Of a DNA stretch of 64,000 bases, positions 10,111 to 19,313 are shown piece after piece. The notes under the pieces were generated by a model that ran no database searches, was not told the DNA's origin, and was given only the letters and a program-made list of their open reading frames with translations. Each line of letters begins with the position of its first letter. Position 1 is the first letter of the stretch. The translations under genes were made by a program, and so were the position numbers. Origin of the DNA: Parapedobacter luteus (GTDB taxonomy: Bacteria; Bacteroidota; Bacteroidia; Sphingobacteriales; Sphingobacteriaceae). The stretch spans positions 62,001 to 126,000 of the forward strand of contig NZ_FUYS01000001.1 of the NCBI RefSeq assembly GCF_900168055.1, given 5' to 3'.

Positions 10111-10436
10111 ATTAGATGGGATTGAGGGATACGGAAAAGAACGTTGTTGAATACGATATAAAGTTACCGATAAAAAGCCCTTAATACCAATAACTTAGTA
10201 TTATGTTTTTATTAACAATAAGCAGGTTTTCAACACAAAAGCGCCGATAGCGGTAGCGCGAGCCGATACGCGGGCGACGCGCAGCAGACCTCAGCTTGCG
10301 GGCAGCAGGCATAAAGACCAATCCGGACGGAAATCGCATAGCGACAAATTGAAATGCTTGGCCATCGGCTGAAAACTTCTTTTCCACTTGAAATTGTTAT
10401 ACTTGCTTCGGTTTTTTGATGTCTTCATAAACATTT
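10111..10436. other. 326-bp intergenic region without a recognised gene
   Basis: This lies between two divergently transcribed genes. It contains a GC-rich stretch (about 10230-10330) embedded in AT-rich flanks. A 68-codon minus-strand frame crosses it (10181-10387), rich in Arg and without recognisable features, so I do not call it. TATACTTG near 10398-10405 is a weak -7 match for the downstream plus-strand gene. Confidence 0.4.
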
Positions 10437-11666
10437 ATGTCAAATTTTCTGAACCTCGGGTTAGCAGCACTATCCTTGCTTTGTCCATTACTCGCCTTTG
10501 GCCAAGCCAGCCATCAGGACTCCTTGGTAGTCACCGGCCTGGGGCGGTTTGACCATCAGGTGGCAGTCACCTTCAGGCCCGCATTGGTGATGCCGTCCGT
10601 GTCTTTCTTCGACGGGGCAAACCAGCGCCAGTTACCCATCAAACGTTCATGGTCTGCTCATATGAACTATTCCTTTGGTTTCCCCAGGGGCTCATTGGGT
10701 AGTCGTGTATTTTCCGGGACGTATCAAGGTATAGGTGTCGCATACTTTGATTTTGGCAACCGGTTGGAATTAGGCAGTCCCGTGGCCGCCTACATGTTTC
10801 AGCGGTCAAGAATCATGCGGATAAATTCCCGTGTTTCATTGGACTACGAATGGAATTTTGGGTTATCCGCCGGATGGCAGCCTTATCATCCTATGACTAA
10901 TCCGAATAACATCATCGTGGGTTCGGAGGTAAACGCATACCTCAATGCGGGTCTGCACATCAGGTGGAAGCCCTTACGCCGCTGGGCAGTTATGGGCGGC
11001 ATCGATGCCACCCACTTTTCGAATGGCAATACCGAGTTCCCCAATGCCGGCCTGAATACCTTGGGGGTGAAGATGGGGGTGCTGTATGATTTCTCGCCGC
11101 CGGAACCGGATGATGCGGACCAAATCTACGACAGGGAGCGGGCCGGATTTCCAAAGCATGTGAGTTACGATCTGGTCGTTTTCGGCTCCTGGAAGCGAAC
11201 GGGCGTGGATTTTTTGGGAACACAGGTGGCGTCGCCCTACAAGTACGCCGTGATAGGGGCATATTTTGCACCGATGTATAACTTTGGGTACCGGTTCCGG
11301 GCCGGCGTTTCACTGGACGCGATTTATGATGGCAGCGCGAATGTTTACACAGCGGATTACATCGCCGGTACCGACCAGGTGTTTTTTACCCCCGACAGGG
11401 ATCGGCAGATGGCATTGGGGACTTCAATCAGGGGTGAGTATGTCATGCCCATTTTCACTATCAGTTTGGGCTTAGGCGCCAATGTTTTCCATAAGGGTGG
11501 AGATTTGCGGGGCACGTACCAAGCGATAGCGTTAAAGGTGAGGGCAACGAGGAGCTTGTTTCTCCACATTGGTCATAACCTGAAGGATTTCCGTGAGCCG
11601 AACTACCTGATGTTGGGCTTAGGGTATCGCTTCGCCAACCGTACGCCCTCGTTGTTAGCAAATTAG
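10437..11666 (+). CDS. Acyloxyacyl hydrolase, PagL-like lipid A 3-O-deacylase family
   Basis: 409 aa with a signal peptide (LLCPLLAFGQ). The segment ATHFSNGNTEFPNAGLN carries the His-x-Ser and Asn/Gly pattern of the PagL active site, and the rest alternates as outer-membrane beta-strands, ending ANRTPSLLAN. Longer than Pseudomonas PagL (about 150 aa), as usual for Bacteroidota members. It would remove a 3-O-linked acyl chain from lipid A in the outer membrane. The stop overlaps the upp stop by 4 bp on the opposite strand. Confidence 0.78.
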   Translation: MSNFLNLGLAALSLLCPLLAFGQASHQDSLVVTGLGRFDHQVAVTFRPALVMPSVSFFDGANQRQLPIKRSWSAHMNYSFGFPRGSLGSRVFSGTYQGIGVAYFDFGNRLELGSPVAAYMFQRSRIMRINSRVSLDYEWNFGLSAGWQPYHPMTNPNNIIVGSEVNAYLNAGLHIRWKPLRRWAVMGGIDATHFSNGNTEFPNAGLNTLGVKMGVLYDFSPPEPDDADQIYDRERAGFPKHVSYDLVVFGSWKRTGVDFLGTQVASPYKYAVIGAYFAPMYNFGYRFRAGVSLDAIYDGSANVYTADYIAGTDQVFFTPDRDRQMALGTSIRGEYVMPIFTISLGLGANVFHKGGDLRGTYQAIALKVRATRSLFLHIGHNLKDFREPNYLMLGLGYRFANRTPSLLAN

Positions 11667-12313
11667 TTGCTATCTTTAACCCCATACGCCAGATCGCCCG
11701 CATCACCCAAGCCGGGTACAATATAGGCTTTGCTGGTAAGTTCGCTATCGATATCGCCCACCCACAGCTGGGCCTGCGGAAGATATGCCTTGACATGTGC
11801 AATCCCCTCTTCACTGGCAATGGCGGATACGATGATGAGCGATTTGACGGTGTAGTCATCCAGCAGCTCTTTGCAGGTGAGCACTGCCGTCCGCCCTGTA
11901 GCCAGCATCGGGTCAATTAAAATCAGGATGCGGTTATCCAGATTGACACTGCTTACGTATTCTTTGCGGATTTCGAAAGCACCGCTCTTCTTAGTCTTAC
12001 GGTAGGCGCCGATAAATGCGCAATCGGCCTGATCAAATACATGGAGCATGCCTTGGTGCATCGGTATTCCAGCGCGAAGAATAGCGGCAAGTACCGGCTG
12101 TTCGGGCAAGAGTGCGGTCTCGGCAATGCCCAGTGGTGTTTCAATTTCGACAGGCTCGTAGGCCAGTGTTTTACTGATTTCATAGGCAAAGATCTCGCCC
12201 AGGCGCTCGAGGTTGCGTCGAAAGCGCATGCGGTCCTGTTGTACGGCAATGTCACGTAGTTCTGCAAGAATATGATTGACGATGCTGTTTTGTTGCGTTA
12301 AGACATGGACCAT
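11663..12313 (-). CDS. upp: Uracil phosphoribosyltransferase
   Basis: 216 aa, full length. It has the PRPP-binding motif ILIDPMLATGRTA and the C-terminal uracil-binding region (PGLGDAGDLAYGVKD). Converts uracil plus PRPP to UMP in pyrimidine salvage. Cytosolic. It is divergent from uvrB. The ATG at 12313 lies only about 5 bp downstream of a TATATTTG box, so the mRNA may be leaderless. Confidence 0.95.
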   Translation of the reverse strand: MVHVLTQQNSIVNHILAELRDIAVQQDRMRFRRNLERLGEIFAYEISKTLAYEPVEIETPLGIAETALLPEQPVLAAILRAGIPMHQGMLHVFDQADCAFIGAYRKTKKSGAFEIRKEYVSSVNLDNRILILIDPMLATGRTAVLTCKELLDDYTVKSLIIVSAIASEEGIAHVKAYLPQAQLWVGDIDSELTSKAYIVPGLGDAGDLAYGVKDSN

Positions 12314-12317
12314 GTTT

Positions 12318-12356
12318 CAAATATAACGAATTCTCCGGTGCTTTTTGTTATCTTTG
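12318..12356. promoter_or_regulatory. Divergent -7 boxes for upp and uvrB
   Basis: Minus strand TATATTTG (12325-12318) for upp, and plus strand TATCTTTG (12349-12356) for uvrB, whose ATG is at 12411. Both fit the Bacteroidota TAnnTTTG box; no clear -33 TTG was found for either. Confidence 0.45.
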
Positions 12357-12410
12357 TTATCTTGGTCTTAAACAATCCAGGTCTTCCTTGGTTTTAATTG
12401 TTGTTGTCAG

Positions 12411-14444
12411 ATGAAATTCAAGCTTACCTCTGAATATACGCCTACGGGCGACCAACCTGAGGCTATCCGTCAGTTGGTTGAAGGTGTCAATGCCGGCGAA
12501 ATGTACCAGACCTTACTGGGGGTGACCGGCTCTGGCAAGACGTTCACCATTGCCAATGTTATCCAGCAAACGCAACGCCCCACATTGATATTAAGCCACA
12601 ATAAAACGTTGGCCGCCCAGCTTTACGGGGAGTTTAAGCAGTTTTTTCCGGAAAATGCGGTTAACTATTTCGTGTCTTATTACGACTACTACCAGCCGGA
12701 AGCTTACATCGCGTCCTCTAATACATACATTGAAAAGGACTTGGCCATTAATGATGAAATTGAGAAGCTGCGCTTGCGCACGACTTCGGCGCTAATGTCC
12801 GGCAGGCGCGATGTCATCGTTGTTTCATCCGTATCGTGTATTTATGGTATGGGCAATCCGGAAGACTTTTCCCGCTCGGTATTCCGTTTTGGTGTAGGTA
12901 CCACCATCAGCCGAAACGCGTTCCTGCATCGGCTCGTGGAGATCCTGTATGCCCGGACAACGACCGATTTTAAACGCGGGACATTCCGTGTCAAAGGAGA
13001 TACGGTCGATGTGTTTCCTGCCTACATGGACGAGGCTTATCGCATCTCCTTTTTTGGTGATGAAATCGATGAGCTCAGTGTCATCGATCCCATCTCGGGC
13101 AAAACGTTGGAAAGGACGGAAACCATGGCCTTGTATCCGGCTAACCTGTTTGTGACGCCACGTGAAAAGTTTGTCAACTCCCTCTGGGCGATAGGAGAAG
13201 AGCTGGAGCTACGTAAAGAACAGCTATTGTTGGATGGCAAACCTTTGGAAGCCAAGCGCCTGGAAGAACGTGTGAATTATGATTTGGAAATGATGCGTGA
13301 GTTGGGATATTGTAGCGGCATCGAGAATTATTCGCGGTTTTTCGATGGCAGGCAACCGGGAATGCGTCCGTTCTGTCTGCTGGATTACTTTCCCGATGAC
13401 TACCTGATGGTCATCGACGAGAGCCACGTGACCATCCCCCAAATCCGAGCGATGTACGGCGGAGACCGGTCACGTAAGCTTTCCTTGGTCGAATACGGTT
13501 TTCGCCTACCGGCGGCTTTGGATAACCGGCCCTTGAATTTTCCGGAGTTTGAATCGTTGGTGACGCAGACCATTTATGTGAGCGCTACGCCCGGTGATTA
13601 TGAGCTGCAGCAGACGGGAGGTGTCGTCGTGGAACAGGTCATCCGGCCCACAGGTTTGCTCGATCCGGTGATTGAAATCCGGCCGGTCATTAACCAGGTA
13701 GACGACTTGTTGGATGAGGTTGATCGTGTGACGAAGGAAGGCGGACGAATTTTGGTCACTACATTGACGAAGCGCATGGCTGAAGAATTGACCAAGTACA
13801 TGGCCAAGCTGGGCATCAGAGTGCGGTATATCCACTCCGAAATCAAGACCTTGGATCGAGTGGAGATCCTGCGTGGCCTGCGCTTGGGCGAGTTTGATGT
13901 ATTAGTGGGGATTAACCTGCTTCGCGAGGGGCTGGACCTGCCGGAGGTTACGCTGGTGGCGATCTTGGACGCCGACAAAGAGGGTTTCCTGAGGTCAGAG
14001 CGGTCGCTTATCCAAACGATTGGCCGCGCTGCCCGTAATGACAAGGGACGGGTAATCATGTATGCCGATAGCATTACCGACAGCATGCGGGTGACCATCG
14101 AGGAGACGAACCGCCGTAGAGCGAAACAAATACACTATAACGAGGAGCACGGTATTACGCCGCGTACCGTAGGCAAGTCGCGCGAAGCTATTTTAGAACA
14201 GACATCGGTTGCTGATTTTAAGGGCGGTGAAGCCAAGATCTATGTCGAGCCCGAGCCAACCAGTAGCATTGCGGCTGATCCGTTGGTGCAGTACATGAGC
14301 AAGCCGCAGATGAAGCAGGCCATTGACAAGGTGCGCAAAGATATGGAAAAGGCCGCCAAGGAAATGGACTTTCTACAAGCTGCCAAGCTGCGCGACGAGA
14401 TGTTTGCATTGGAAAAAACCTACGCCGAACTGTTCGGTGAGTAG
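12411..14444 (+). CDS. uvrB: UvrABC system protein B (excinuclease helicase subunit)
   Basis: 677 aa, full length. Walker A TGSGKT at residues 39-44, the beta-hairpin region YYDYYQPEAYI, the DESH helicase motif (VIDESHVTIPQ), IYVSATPGDYEL, the helicase C-terminal motif REGLDLPEVTLVAILDADKEGFLRS, and a C-terminal UVR domain (MEKAAKEMDFLQAAKLRDEM) that binds UvrC. It acts in nucleotide excision repair, loading onto damaged DNA with UvrA. It converges with the following gene with a 3-bp gap. Confidence 0.98.
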   Translation: MKFKLTSEYTPTGDQPEAIRQLVEGVNAGEMYQTLLGVTGSGKTFTIANVIQQTQRPTLILSHNKTLAAQLYGEFKQFFPENAVNYFVSYYDYYQPEAYIASSNTYIEKDLAINDEIEKLRLRTTSALMSGRRDVIVVSSVSCIYGMGNPEDFSRSVFRFGVGTTISRNAFLHRLVEILYARTTTDFKRGTFRVKGDTVDVFPAYMDEAYRISFFGDEIDELSVIDPISGKTLERTETMALYPANLFVTPREKFVNSLWAIGEELELRKEQLLLDGKPLEAKRLEERVNYDLEMMRELGYCSGIENYSRFFDGRQPGMRPFCLLDYFPDDYLMVIDESHVTIPQIRAMYGGDRSRKLSLVEYGFRLPAALDNRPLNFPEFESLVTQTIYVSATPGDYELQQTGGVVVEQVIRPTGLLDPVIEIRPVINQVDDLLDEVDRVTKEGGRILVTTLTKRMAEELTKYMAKLGIRVRYIHSEIKTLDRVEILRGLRLGEFDVLVGINLLREGLDLPEVTLVAILDADKEGFLRSERSLIQTIGRAARNDKGRVIMYADSITDSMRVTIEETNRRRAKQIHYNEEHGITPRTVGKSREAILEQTSVADFKGGEAKIYVEPEPTSSIAADPLVQYMSKPQMKQAIDKVRKDMEKAAKEMDFLQAAKLRDEMFALEKTYAELFGE

Positions 14445-14447
14445 GGG

Positions 14448-15341
14448 CTATAGCTGCTCCAGCAGCTCGGCGGCTTCGCTGTTATCCGGTTGGAGGGCGA
14501 GCACTTTCTGCAAGTTTTTCTGTGCAAGCTTTACCTCGCCAGCTTGGCGATAAAGCTTACTTAAACTTAAGTAACTCACCGGATCAGCTGGATACAACAG
14601 CGTATTTAACTCCAGTACATTGGCGGCTTCAGTAAGTTGCCCCTGTGCGGCAAGCGCATAGCTGTAACTGTTAAGTTCTCCGGCATTTTTAGAAACGTGC
14701 TTGATAGCTGTCGCGAGCTCGGCCAGCCGTTCTGCGGACAGTTTCTCGTTGACGTCATCCTGCTGCTGCCAGTATGTTATTGCGTAATAATTGGATACGT
14801 AGGGTTTCCCCGAAAGGATGTCAAGCAAGTCCTGTTCTAAGGAGTTGACGGGGGTTTCCACAATCCGGTTAAGCTCCTTTCCGTCTTCGTAGACGATAAT
14901 GGTCGGGATGCGATGGATAGCCTTGCCGGCCTCTTCATGCTGCGGACTTTGCTTATAAAGATCTCTGCTATTGTCAACGAAAATAAGCTTTAGCTGGGTC
15001 GTGTCAAAATTGCTGGAGTTTAACAGCTTCATCAGCCGGGGGATTTCCCGGCGGGTATCGCCACACCAGCTTCCGGCAAATACTTCTATCACCTTGCCAT
15101 CGAGGAGGGGGGCAAATTGCTTGGCCAATCCCGAATCGATGGTGTAGCCATCATAGCTGCGATCATACCATTCCCGGTAGATACCGCCTTGCATCATCGA
15201 TGGCGAACAATGGCCCAACAATACCTTTTGCCCATTGGCGCGCGTATACTCGGTGTTTACGATGGGTGTGCTTGCCGGCTGGGCGACAGCTGGCAGCGCT
15301 GAAGCAATGACCGCCAGTAGCGTGTAAAATAATTGTCGCAT
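14448..15341 (-). CDS. Exported thioredoxin-fold protein with C-terminal TPRs, redox motif incomplete
   Basis: 297 aa with a signal peptide (LLAVIASALPAVAQ). The thioredoxin-like domain has FAGSWCGDTRREIPRLMKLL: WCGDT in place of WCxxC, so only the first cysteine is kept, followed by the cis-Pro stretch HRIPTIIVYEDGKEL. The C-terminal third is TPR-like (LTEAANVLELNTLLYPADPVSYLSLSKLYRQAGEVKLAQ). The domain probably binds rather than exchanges disulfides, or acts with a partner (inference). Not part of an obvious operon. Confidence 0.8.
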   Translation of the reverse strand: MRQLFYTLLAVIASALPAVAQPASTPIVNTEYTRANGQKVLLGHCSPSMMQGGIYREWYDRSYDGYTIDSGLAKQFAPLLDGKVIEVFAGSWCGDTRREIPRLMKLLNSSNFDTTQLKLIFVDNSRDLYKQSPQHEEAGKAIHRIPTIIVYEDGKELNRIVETPVNSLEQDLLDILSGKPYVSNYYAITYWQQQDDVNEKLSAERLAELATAIKHVSKNAGELNSYSYALAAQGQLTEAANVLELNTLLYPADPVSYLSLSKLYRQAGEVKLAQKNLQKVLALQPDNSEAAELLEQL

Positions 15342-15455
15342 ACGATATTGACTACAGAATATGTAGACAAAAATAAAGAATATTCAATCATTGTCCCAAA
15401 TGATGGTATGTAATATTCTTGTAACCGGCTTCGCATTGGCGGCAGAGCAGTTCAT

Positions 15456-16718
15456 CTAATGGAATCGTTCGGGCGCGAAAGCGGCGATGTTGGCCGATGT
15501 CGTGCCGCGATGGGCGAGCTCAGACACGAGCTTCCCGGCTGCGGGCCCTAAGCTGAGTCCCATCATGCCCATTCCGCCGGCGACAATTAAATTCGATACC
15601 GTCGTTGAGCGCCCCAGGTAGGGCAACCCATCCGGCGAGCAGGGCCTGAATCCATGCCAGACAGCTTGTTCGTCCGGTACAGGCAATCGATATTCCGGAT
15701 AATATTCAGGCAATGCGTTGACGATGCCTTCCACACGGCGCATATTGACCCGGTGATTGATAGCCGCCAACTCCATCGTTCCCCCGACACGCACCTTTCC
15801 GCCCATGGGTGTGAGCGCTACCCGGGCTTCCAGCAATAGTGCCGGATGCCTTACCTTCCCTCCAAAGGCGTCCGTCATAAACGAGTACCCTTTGCCCGGC
15901 ATCAACGGAATGGAAAGCCCTGCTTTTTTGGCCAGCTCTTGCAGCCATGCGCCGGCAGCTAAGACAATGGTATCTGCGGAGAAACCTCCGCTTGTTGTCA
16001 TGACTTCTGTGATTTTCCCGCCGCTACGTGTCATGGACACCACCTCAGCATGCGGCACTAATGTGCCGCCCAGCTGTTTAATACGTTCCGTCAGCGCGCC
16101 AATGAGCGCAGGAGGGTAGAGGTGAGCATCGCTGCGGTAATGCACGGCTCCCAAAACATCCAGTTGTACATCCGGCTCAAGGGCTTGTACCGCTTCGCGC
16201 GTCAAAACGGCGACGTCAAGACCCAATGCTTTGGCTTGCTCGGCTAAGTGGATTTCTTCCTCGGCCGTTTTCTCCGTCTTATAGAGCATAAGGATGCCAC
16301 GGTGGGTGAGTCCAAAGTCTTCGCTCAATTCATCAGCAAGCGCATCATAAAGGTCTTTGCTAAGGTTATTCAGGGCAAGCAGGTGCGGCGCCGAGCGCGT
16401 GACATGATGCTCATTGGCGTGCTTAATGAATTTGAGCCCCCACGAAGCCAAGGAGCGACTCAATGTGGGCTTCACATAAAAAGGGCTTCGGCTGTTGAAC
16501 ATCCATTTGATACCCTGTGCCACGATGCCGGGGGCAGCCATGGGCGTGAAGTGGCTGGGGACGATCATGCCCGCATTGCCGTATGAACAGTTGTCCGAAA
16601 AGTCACCTTTGTCCAAAAGGGTCACCTTCCACCCTGCTTTAATCAGGTAGTATGCCGAGGCGAGGCCTATGATGCCGCTGCCGATAACGAGTGCGGTTCC
16701 TTGAGAAGGAGAAGCCAT
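15456..16718 (-). CDS. FAD-dependent D-amino-acid (D-hydroxyproline) dehydrogenase
   Basis: About 420 aa from the ATG at 16718, which directly precedes the dinucleotide fold (LVIGSGIIGLASAYYLIKAG). DadA/DAO-family features include SYGNAGMIVPSHFTPMAAPG, a C-terminal FAD contact (GGMGMMGLSLGPAAGKLVSEL) and WHGFRPCSPDGLPYLGRS. In this operon it should oxidise cis-4-hydroxy-D-proline to 1-pyrroline-4-hydroxy-2-carboxylate (pathway inference; alone it would be called D-amino-acid dehydrogenase). Last gene of the operon, 112 bp after the epimerase. Confidence 0.9.
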   Translation of the reverse strand: MASPSQGTALVIGSGIIGLASAYYLIKAGWKVTLLDKGDFSDNCSYGNAGMIVPSHFTPMAAPGIVAQGIKWMFNSRSPFYVKPTLSRSLASWGLKFIKHANEHHVTRSAPHLLALNNLSKDLYDALADELSEDFGLTHRGILMLYKTEKTAEEEIHLAEQAKALGLDVAVLTREAVQALEPDVQLDVLGAVHYRSDAHLYPPALIGALTERIKQLGGTLVPHAEVVSMTRSGGKITEVMTTSGGFSADTIVLAAGAWLQELAKKAGLSIPLMPGKGYSFMTDAFGGKVRHPALLLEARVALTPMGGKVRVGGTMELAAINHRVNMRRVEGIVNALPEYYPEYRLPVPDEQAVWHGFRPCSPDGLPYLGRSTTVSNLIVAGGMGMMGLSLGPAAGKLVSELAHRGTTSANIAAFAPERFH

Positions 16719-16723
16719 ATTTT

Positions 16724-16752
16724 GTTTACGATTACGATTTACGATACGATTT
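16724..16752. repeat. Short ACGAT-type tandem repeat
   Basis: In the 112-bp gap between the epimerase stop and the dehydrogenase start, the motif (T)TTACGAT or TACGAT recurs four times in 29 bp, immediately upstream of the dehydrogenase ATG. It may reflect slippage; no function is evident. Confidence 0.5.
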
Positions 16753-16830
16753 GCTTTAATCAACGCTGAGCGCTATCACCGAGCACCGGCTACCCACCGT
16801 CGCGTACCGGCCACTGGCCGCCGTCTCTGG

Positions 16831-17838
16831 CTAAATCACCTGAAACCCATGCGCATAGGGGTCGTCGTCATCAATGATGATGGTATTATAGCCTGTCACC
16901 ATGGCCCAGCCTTCAATGCCAGGCGCGATGGCAGGGCGGCCATCGCCAAAAGCATCGGCTACCTCATCTTCGATAGTGCCAATAAACTTAGAGCCGATAA
17001 TGCTTTCATGGACAAACCGATCACCCTTTTTGAGTTTACCCTTGGCGTGCCATTGGGCCATGCGTGCGGATGTCCCCGTGCCGCAGGGCGATCGGTCTAT
17101 TGCCTTATCGCCATAAAACACCGCATTGCGCGCTGTTGATGCCGGGTCAAGGGGCGTGCCCGTCCACTGAATATGGCTCAGCCCGCTGATATTAGCATCC
17201 TGAGGGTGTACGAATGTGTACTGATCATTTATCCGCTGGCGCAATATGCGGCTCCAGGCGATTAACTGGTCGGCTGAATGGTGCTCCAGCCCCTTGAAGT
17301 TTGGTTGAGGATCAATGATCGCATAGAAGTTGCCGCCATAAGCAACGTCTGCGGTAAGGGTACCCAGCTTGGGGCATTCAACGGTGATTCCTTCCGCTGC
17401 CAGAAAAGATTTGACGTTGGTCAATTTTACCGACGTTACCTTTTTGCCCTCTTGCGTGTAGTCGATAAGTACCAATCCAGCAGGGGTTTCGAGGCGCAAC
17501 TTGCCCGCGTTTTTCGGAATGATCAAGCCCTCCTCAATGGCGATGGTGACGGTCCCGATGGTGCCATGTCCGCACATCGGCAGGCAGCCGCTGGTCTCGA
17601 TATACAACACCCCGATATCATTGGCGGGGTCTACCGGTGGGTAAAGGATGCTCCCGCTCATCATATCATGGCCACGAGGTTCGAACATCAACCCTTTCCG
17701 TATCCAATCATAGTCCTTCAAAAAATGGAGCCTGCGCTCCATCATGTTGTTGCCCTGCAATAGCGGTCCGCCGCCTGCCACCAATCTTACCGGGTTTCCG
17801 CACGTATGCGCATCGATGCAAAAGAACGTTTTTTTCAT
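16831..17838 (-). CDS. 4-hydroxyproline epimerase (proline racemase family)
   Basis: About 335 aa from the ATG at 17838 (MKKTFFCIDAHTCGNPVRLV), the family's usual start; it overlaps the preceding stop as TGATG. Both catalytic cysteines are present: MCGHG (Cys89) and DRSPCGTGTSA (Cys252), which marks the racemase/epimerase class rather than the Ser/Thr dehydratase class. It converts trans-4-hydroxy-L-proline to cis-4-hydroxy-D-proline in the cytosol. The neighbours encode the rest of the pathway, favouring hydroxyproline over proline as substrate. Confidence 0.93.
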   Translation of the reverse strand: MKKTFFCIDAHTCGNPVRLVAGGGPLLQGNNMMERRLHFLKDYDWIRKGLMFEPRGHDMMSGSILYPPVDPANDIGVLYIETSGCLPMCGHGTIGTVTIAIEEGLIIPKNAGKLRLETPAGLVLIDYTQEGKKVTSVKLTNVKSFLAAEGITVECPKLGTLTADVAYGGNFYAIIDPQPNFKGLEHHSADQLIAWSRILRQRINDQYTFVHPQDANISGLSHIQWTGTPLDPASTARNAVFYGDKAIDRSPCGTGTSARMAQWHAKGKLKKGDRFVHESIIGSKFIGTIEDEVADAFGDGRPAIAPGIEGWAMVTGYNTIIIDDDDPYAHGFQVI

Positions 17839-19313
17839 CACAGACTGCTCTTCGTCAATTCGCCATTCACCGTACGCCAGATTCCTAACGGGTTGGCGTT
17901 TTTTAGTTCGTCCGGCAGCCATTCATCTGGCCAATTTTGATAGCTCAGCGGTCGTAAAAATCGCTTTATGGCGTCCGGTCCGACAGAAGTAAACCGGCTA
18001 TCCGTACTCGCGGGATAAGGGCCTCCATGTTGCATGGCATAGCATACCTCCACCCCCGTTGGGAAGCCATTAAGAAGCAAGCGCCCGCATTTGCCGGTCA
18101 GCACCTCAATCAGTGACTGGTGTGCGTGGATGTCCTCAGGCTCCGCCAGCACCGTTGTTGTAAGCTCTCCATGAAACGTTTTGGCGATGGCCTCGGCCTC
18201 CTGGGCATTTTCATAGGTGATGATCAATCCGAATGGTCCAAAAACTTCATGCCCCAGCTGTTCATTGGCGAGGAACTGATTAGCCGTGACCGTGGCGACG
18301 GTTGCGTTTCCGTGGGTTTCCGGCGAAGTTTCAGGGGCTTCAGCCAACACGGTTACGCCGGCTTGCGCCAATAGCGCAGCTTTGTTCTTGCAATAGGCCG
18401 AGGCAATGCCCTGATGGAGCATGGGAGCTGCGGAAGTATCCGCAATGAGTGTCTTTAAAGCATCAATAAACTGCGGTAAATCCTTATGGTTCGGCGCCAC
18501 AAAAATGCCCGGATTGGTGCAGAACTGGCCTACACCGAGTGTCAATGATGCCGCATATTGCTTTGCTACGTCGGCTGCGGCCTTTTCCAGTTTACGGGGG
18601 AGCAAAAATACCGGATTGACACTCCCCATTTCGGCAAATACTGGAATAGGTTCAGGTCGTTTTGCAGCGAGGTCATACAGCGCTTTGCCCCCCGCAAACG
18701 AACCTGTAAACCCGACGGCCTTAATCAGGGGATGAGCAACCAGGTACTGGCCGCCTTCGACGTTGTCGCTACGCACTTCGGTGAATAAACCGGTATGCAA
18801 CCCGGCACGTTGTACGGCTGCCTTAATCGCTCCGGCCATTAACGCCGAAGTTTTGGGGTGGCCAGGATGTGTCTTTACAATTACTGAGCAGCCTGCCGCT
18901 ATGGCGGATGCGGTATCTCCACCCGCGGTAGAAAAAGCAAACGGGAAATTGCTCGCCCCAAACACGGCAACCACACCCAATCCCACGGCAGTCTTCCGGA
19001 GGTCAGGCTTTGGTGGCGTGCGCTGCGTGTCAGCGGTGTCAATGCGGATGTCCAGTACCTTTTCCAGGGCATCTGCGTAGCTGCGCCATTGGAAAACTGT
19101 CCGCGCTTTCTCGCCGGCCAGCCTTGCGTCCGGAAGGTTTGTCTCCAGTTTGGCAGTATCGATAAGCTCGGGGCCCAGGGCCTCTATTTCATCCGCCACC
19201 AAATGCATAAACGCCGCGCGTTGCTTGCTGTTTATGCGCTTAAACGCCAGGAACGCCTCGTGCGCCTGCTGGACCAGTTGATCGATTTCCGATATGGGGG
19301 TATTTTCATTCAT
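17838..19313 (-). CDS. Aldehyde dehydrogenase, probable 2-oxoglutarate semialdehyde dehydrogenase
   Basis: 491 aa. Catalytic Cys265 (GVGQFCTNPG) and general base Glu228 (FAEMGSVNP), with the NAD(P)-site stretch FGASNFPFAFSTAGGDTASAIAAGC. The FAEMGSVNP form is typical of the 2-oxoglutarate semialdehyde dehydrogenase subgroup. It would oxidise the semialdehyde from hydroxyproline to 2-oxoglutarate, feeding the TCA cycle. Starts overlap as ATGA with the upstream gene and TGATG with the downstream gene, so translation is coupled. Confidence 0.93.
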   Translation of the reverse strand: MNENTPISEIDQLVQQAHEAFLAFKRINSKQRAAFMHLVADEIEALGPELIDTAKLETNLPDARLAGEKARTVFQWRSYADALEKVLDIRIDTADTQRTPPKPDLRKTAVGLGVVAVFGASNFPFAFSTAGGDTASAIAAGCSVIVKTHPGHPKTSALMAGAIKAAVQRAGLHTGLFTEVRSDNVEGGQYLVAHPLIKAVGFTGSFAGGKALYDLAAKRPEPIPVFAEMGSVNPVFLLPRKLEKAAADVAKQYAASLTLGVGQFCTNPGIFVAPNHKDLPQFIDALKTLIADTSAAPMLHQGIASAYCKNKAALLAQAGVTVLAEAPETSPETHGNATVATVTANQFLANEQLGHEVFGPFGLIITYENAQEAEAIAKTFHGELTTTVLAEPEDIHAHQSLIEVLTGKCGRLLLNGFPTGVEVCYAMQHGGPYPASTDSRFTSVGPDAIKRFLRPLSYQNWPDEWLPDELKNANPLGIWRTVNGELTKSSL

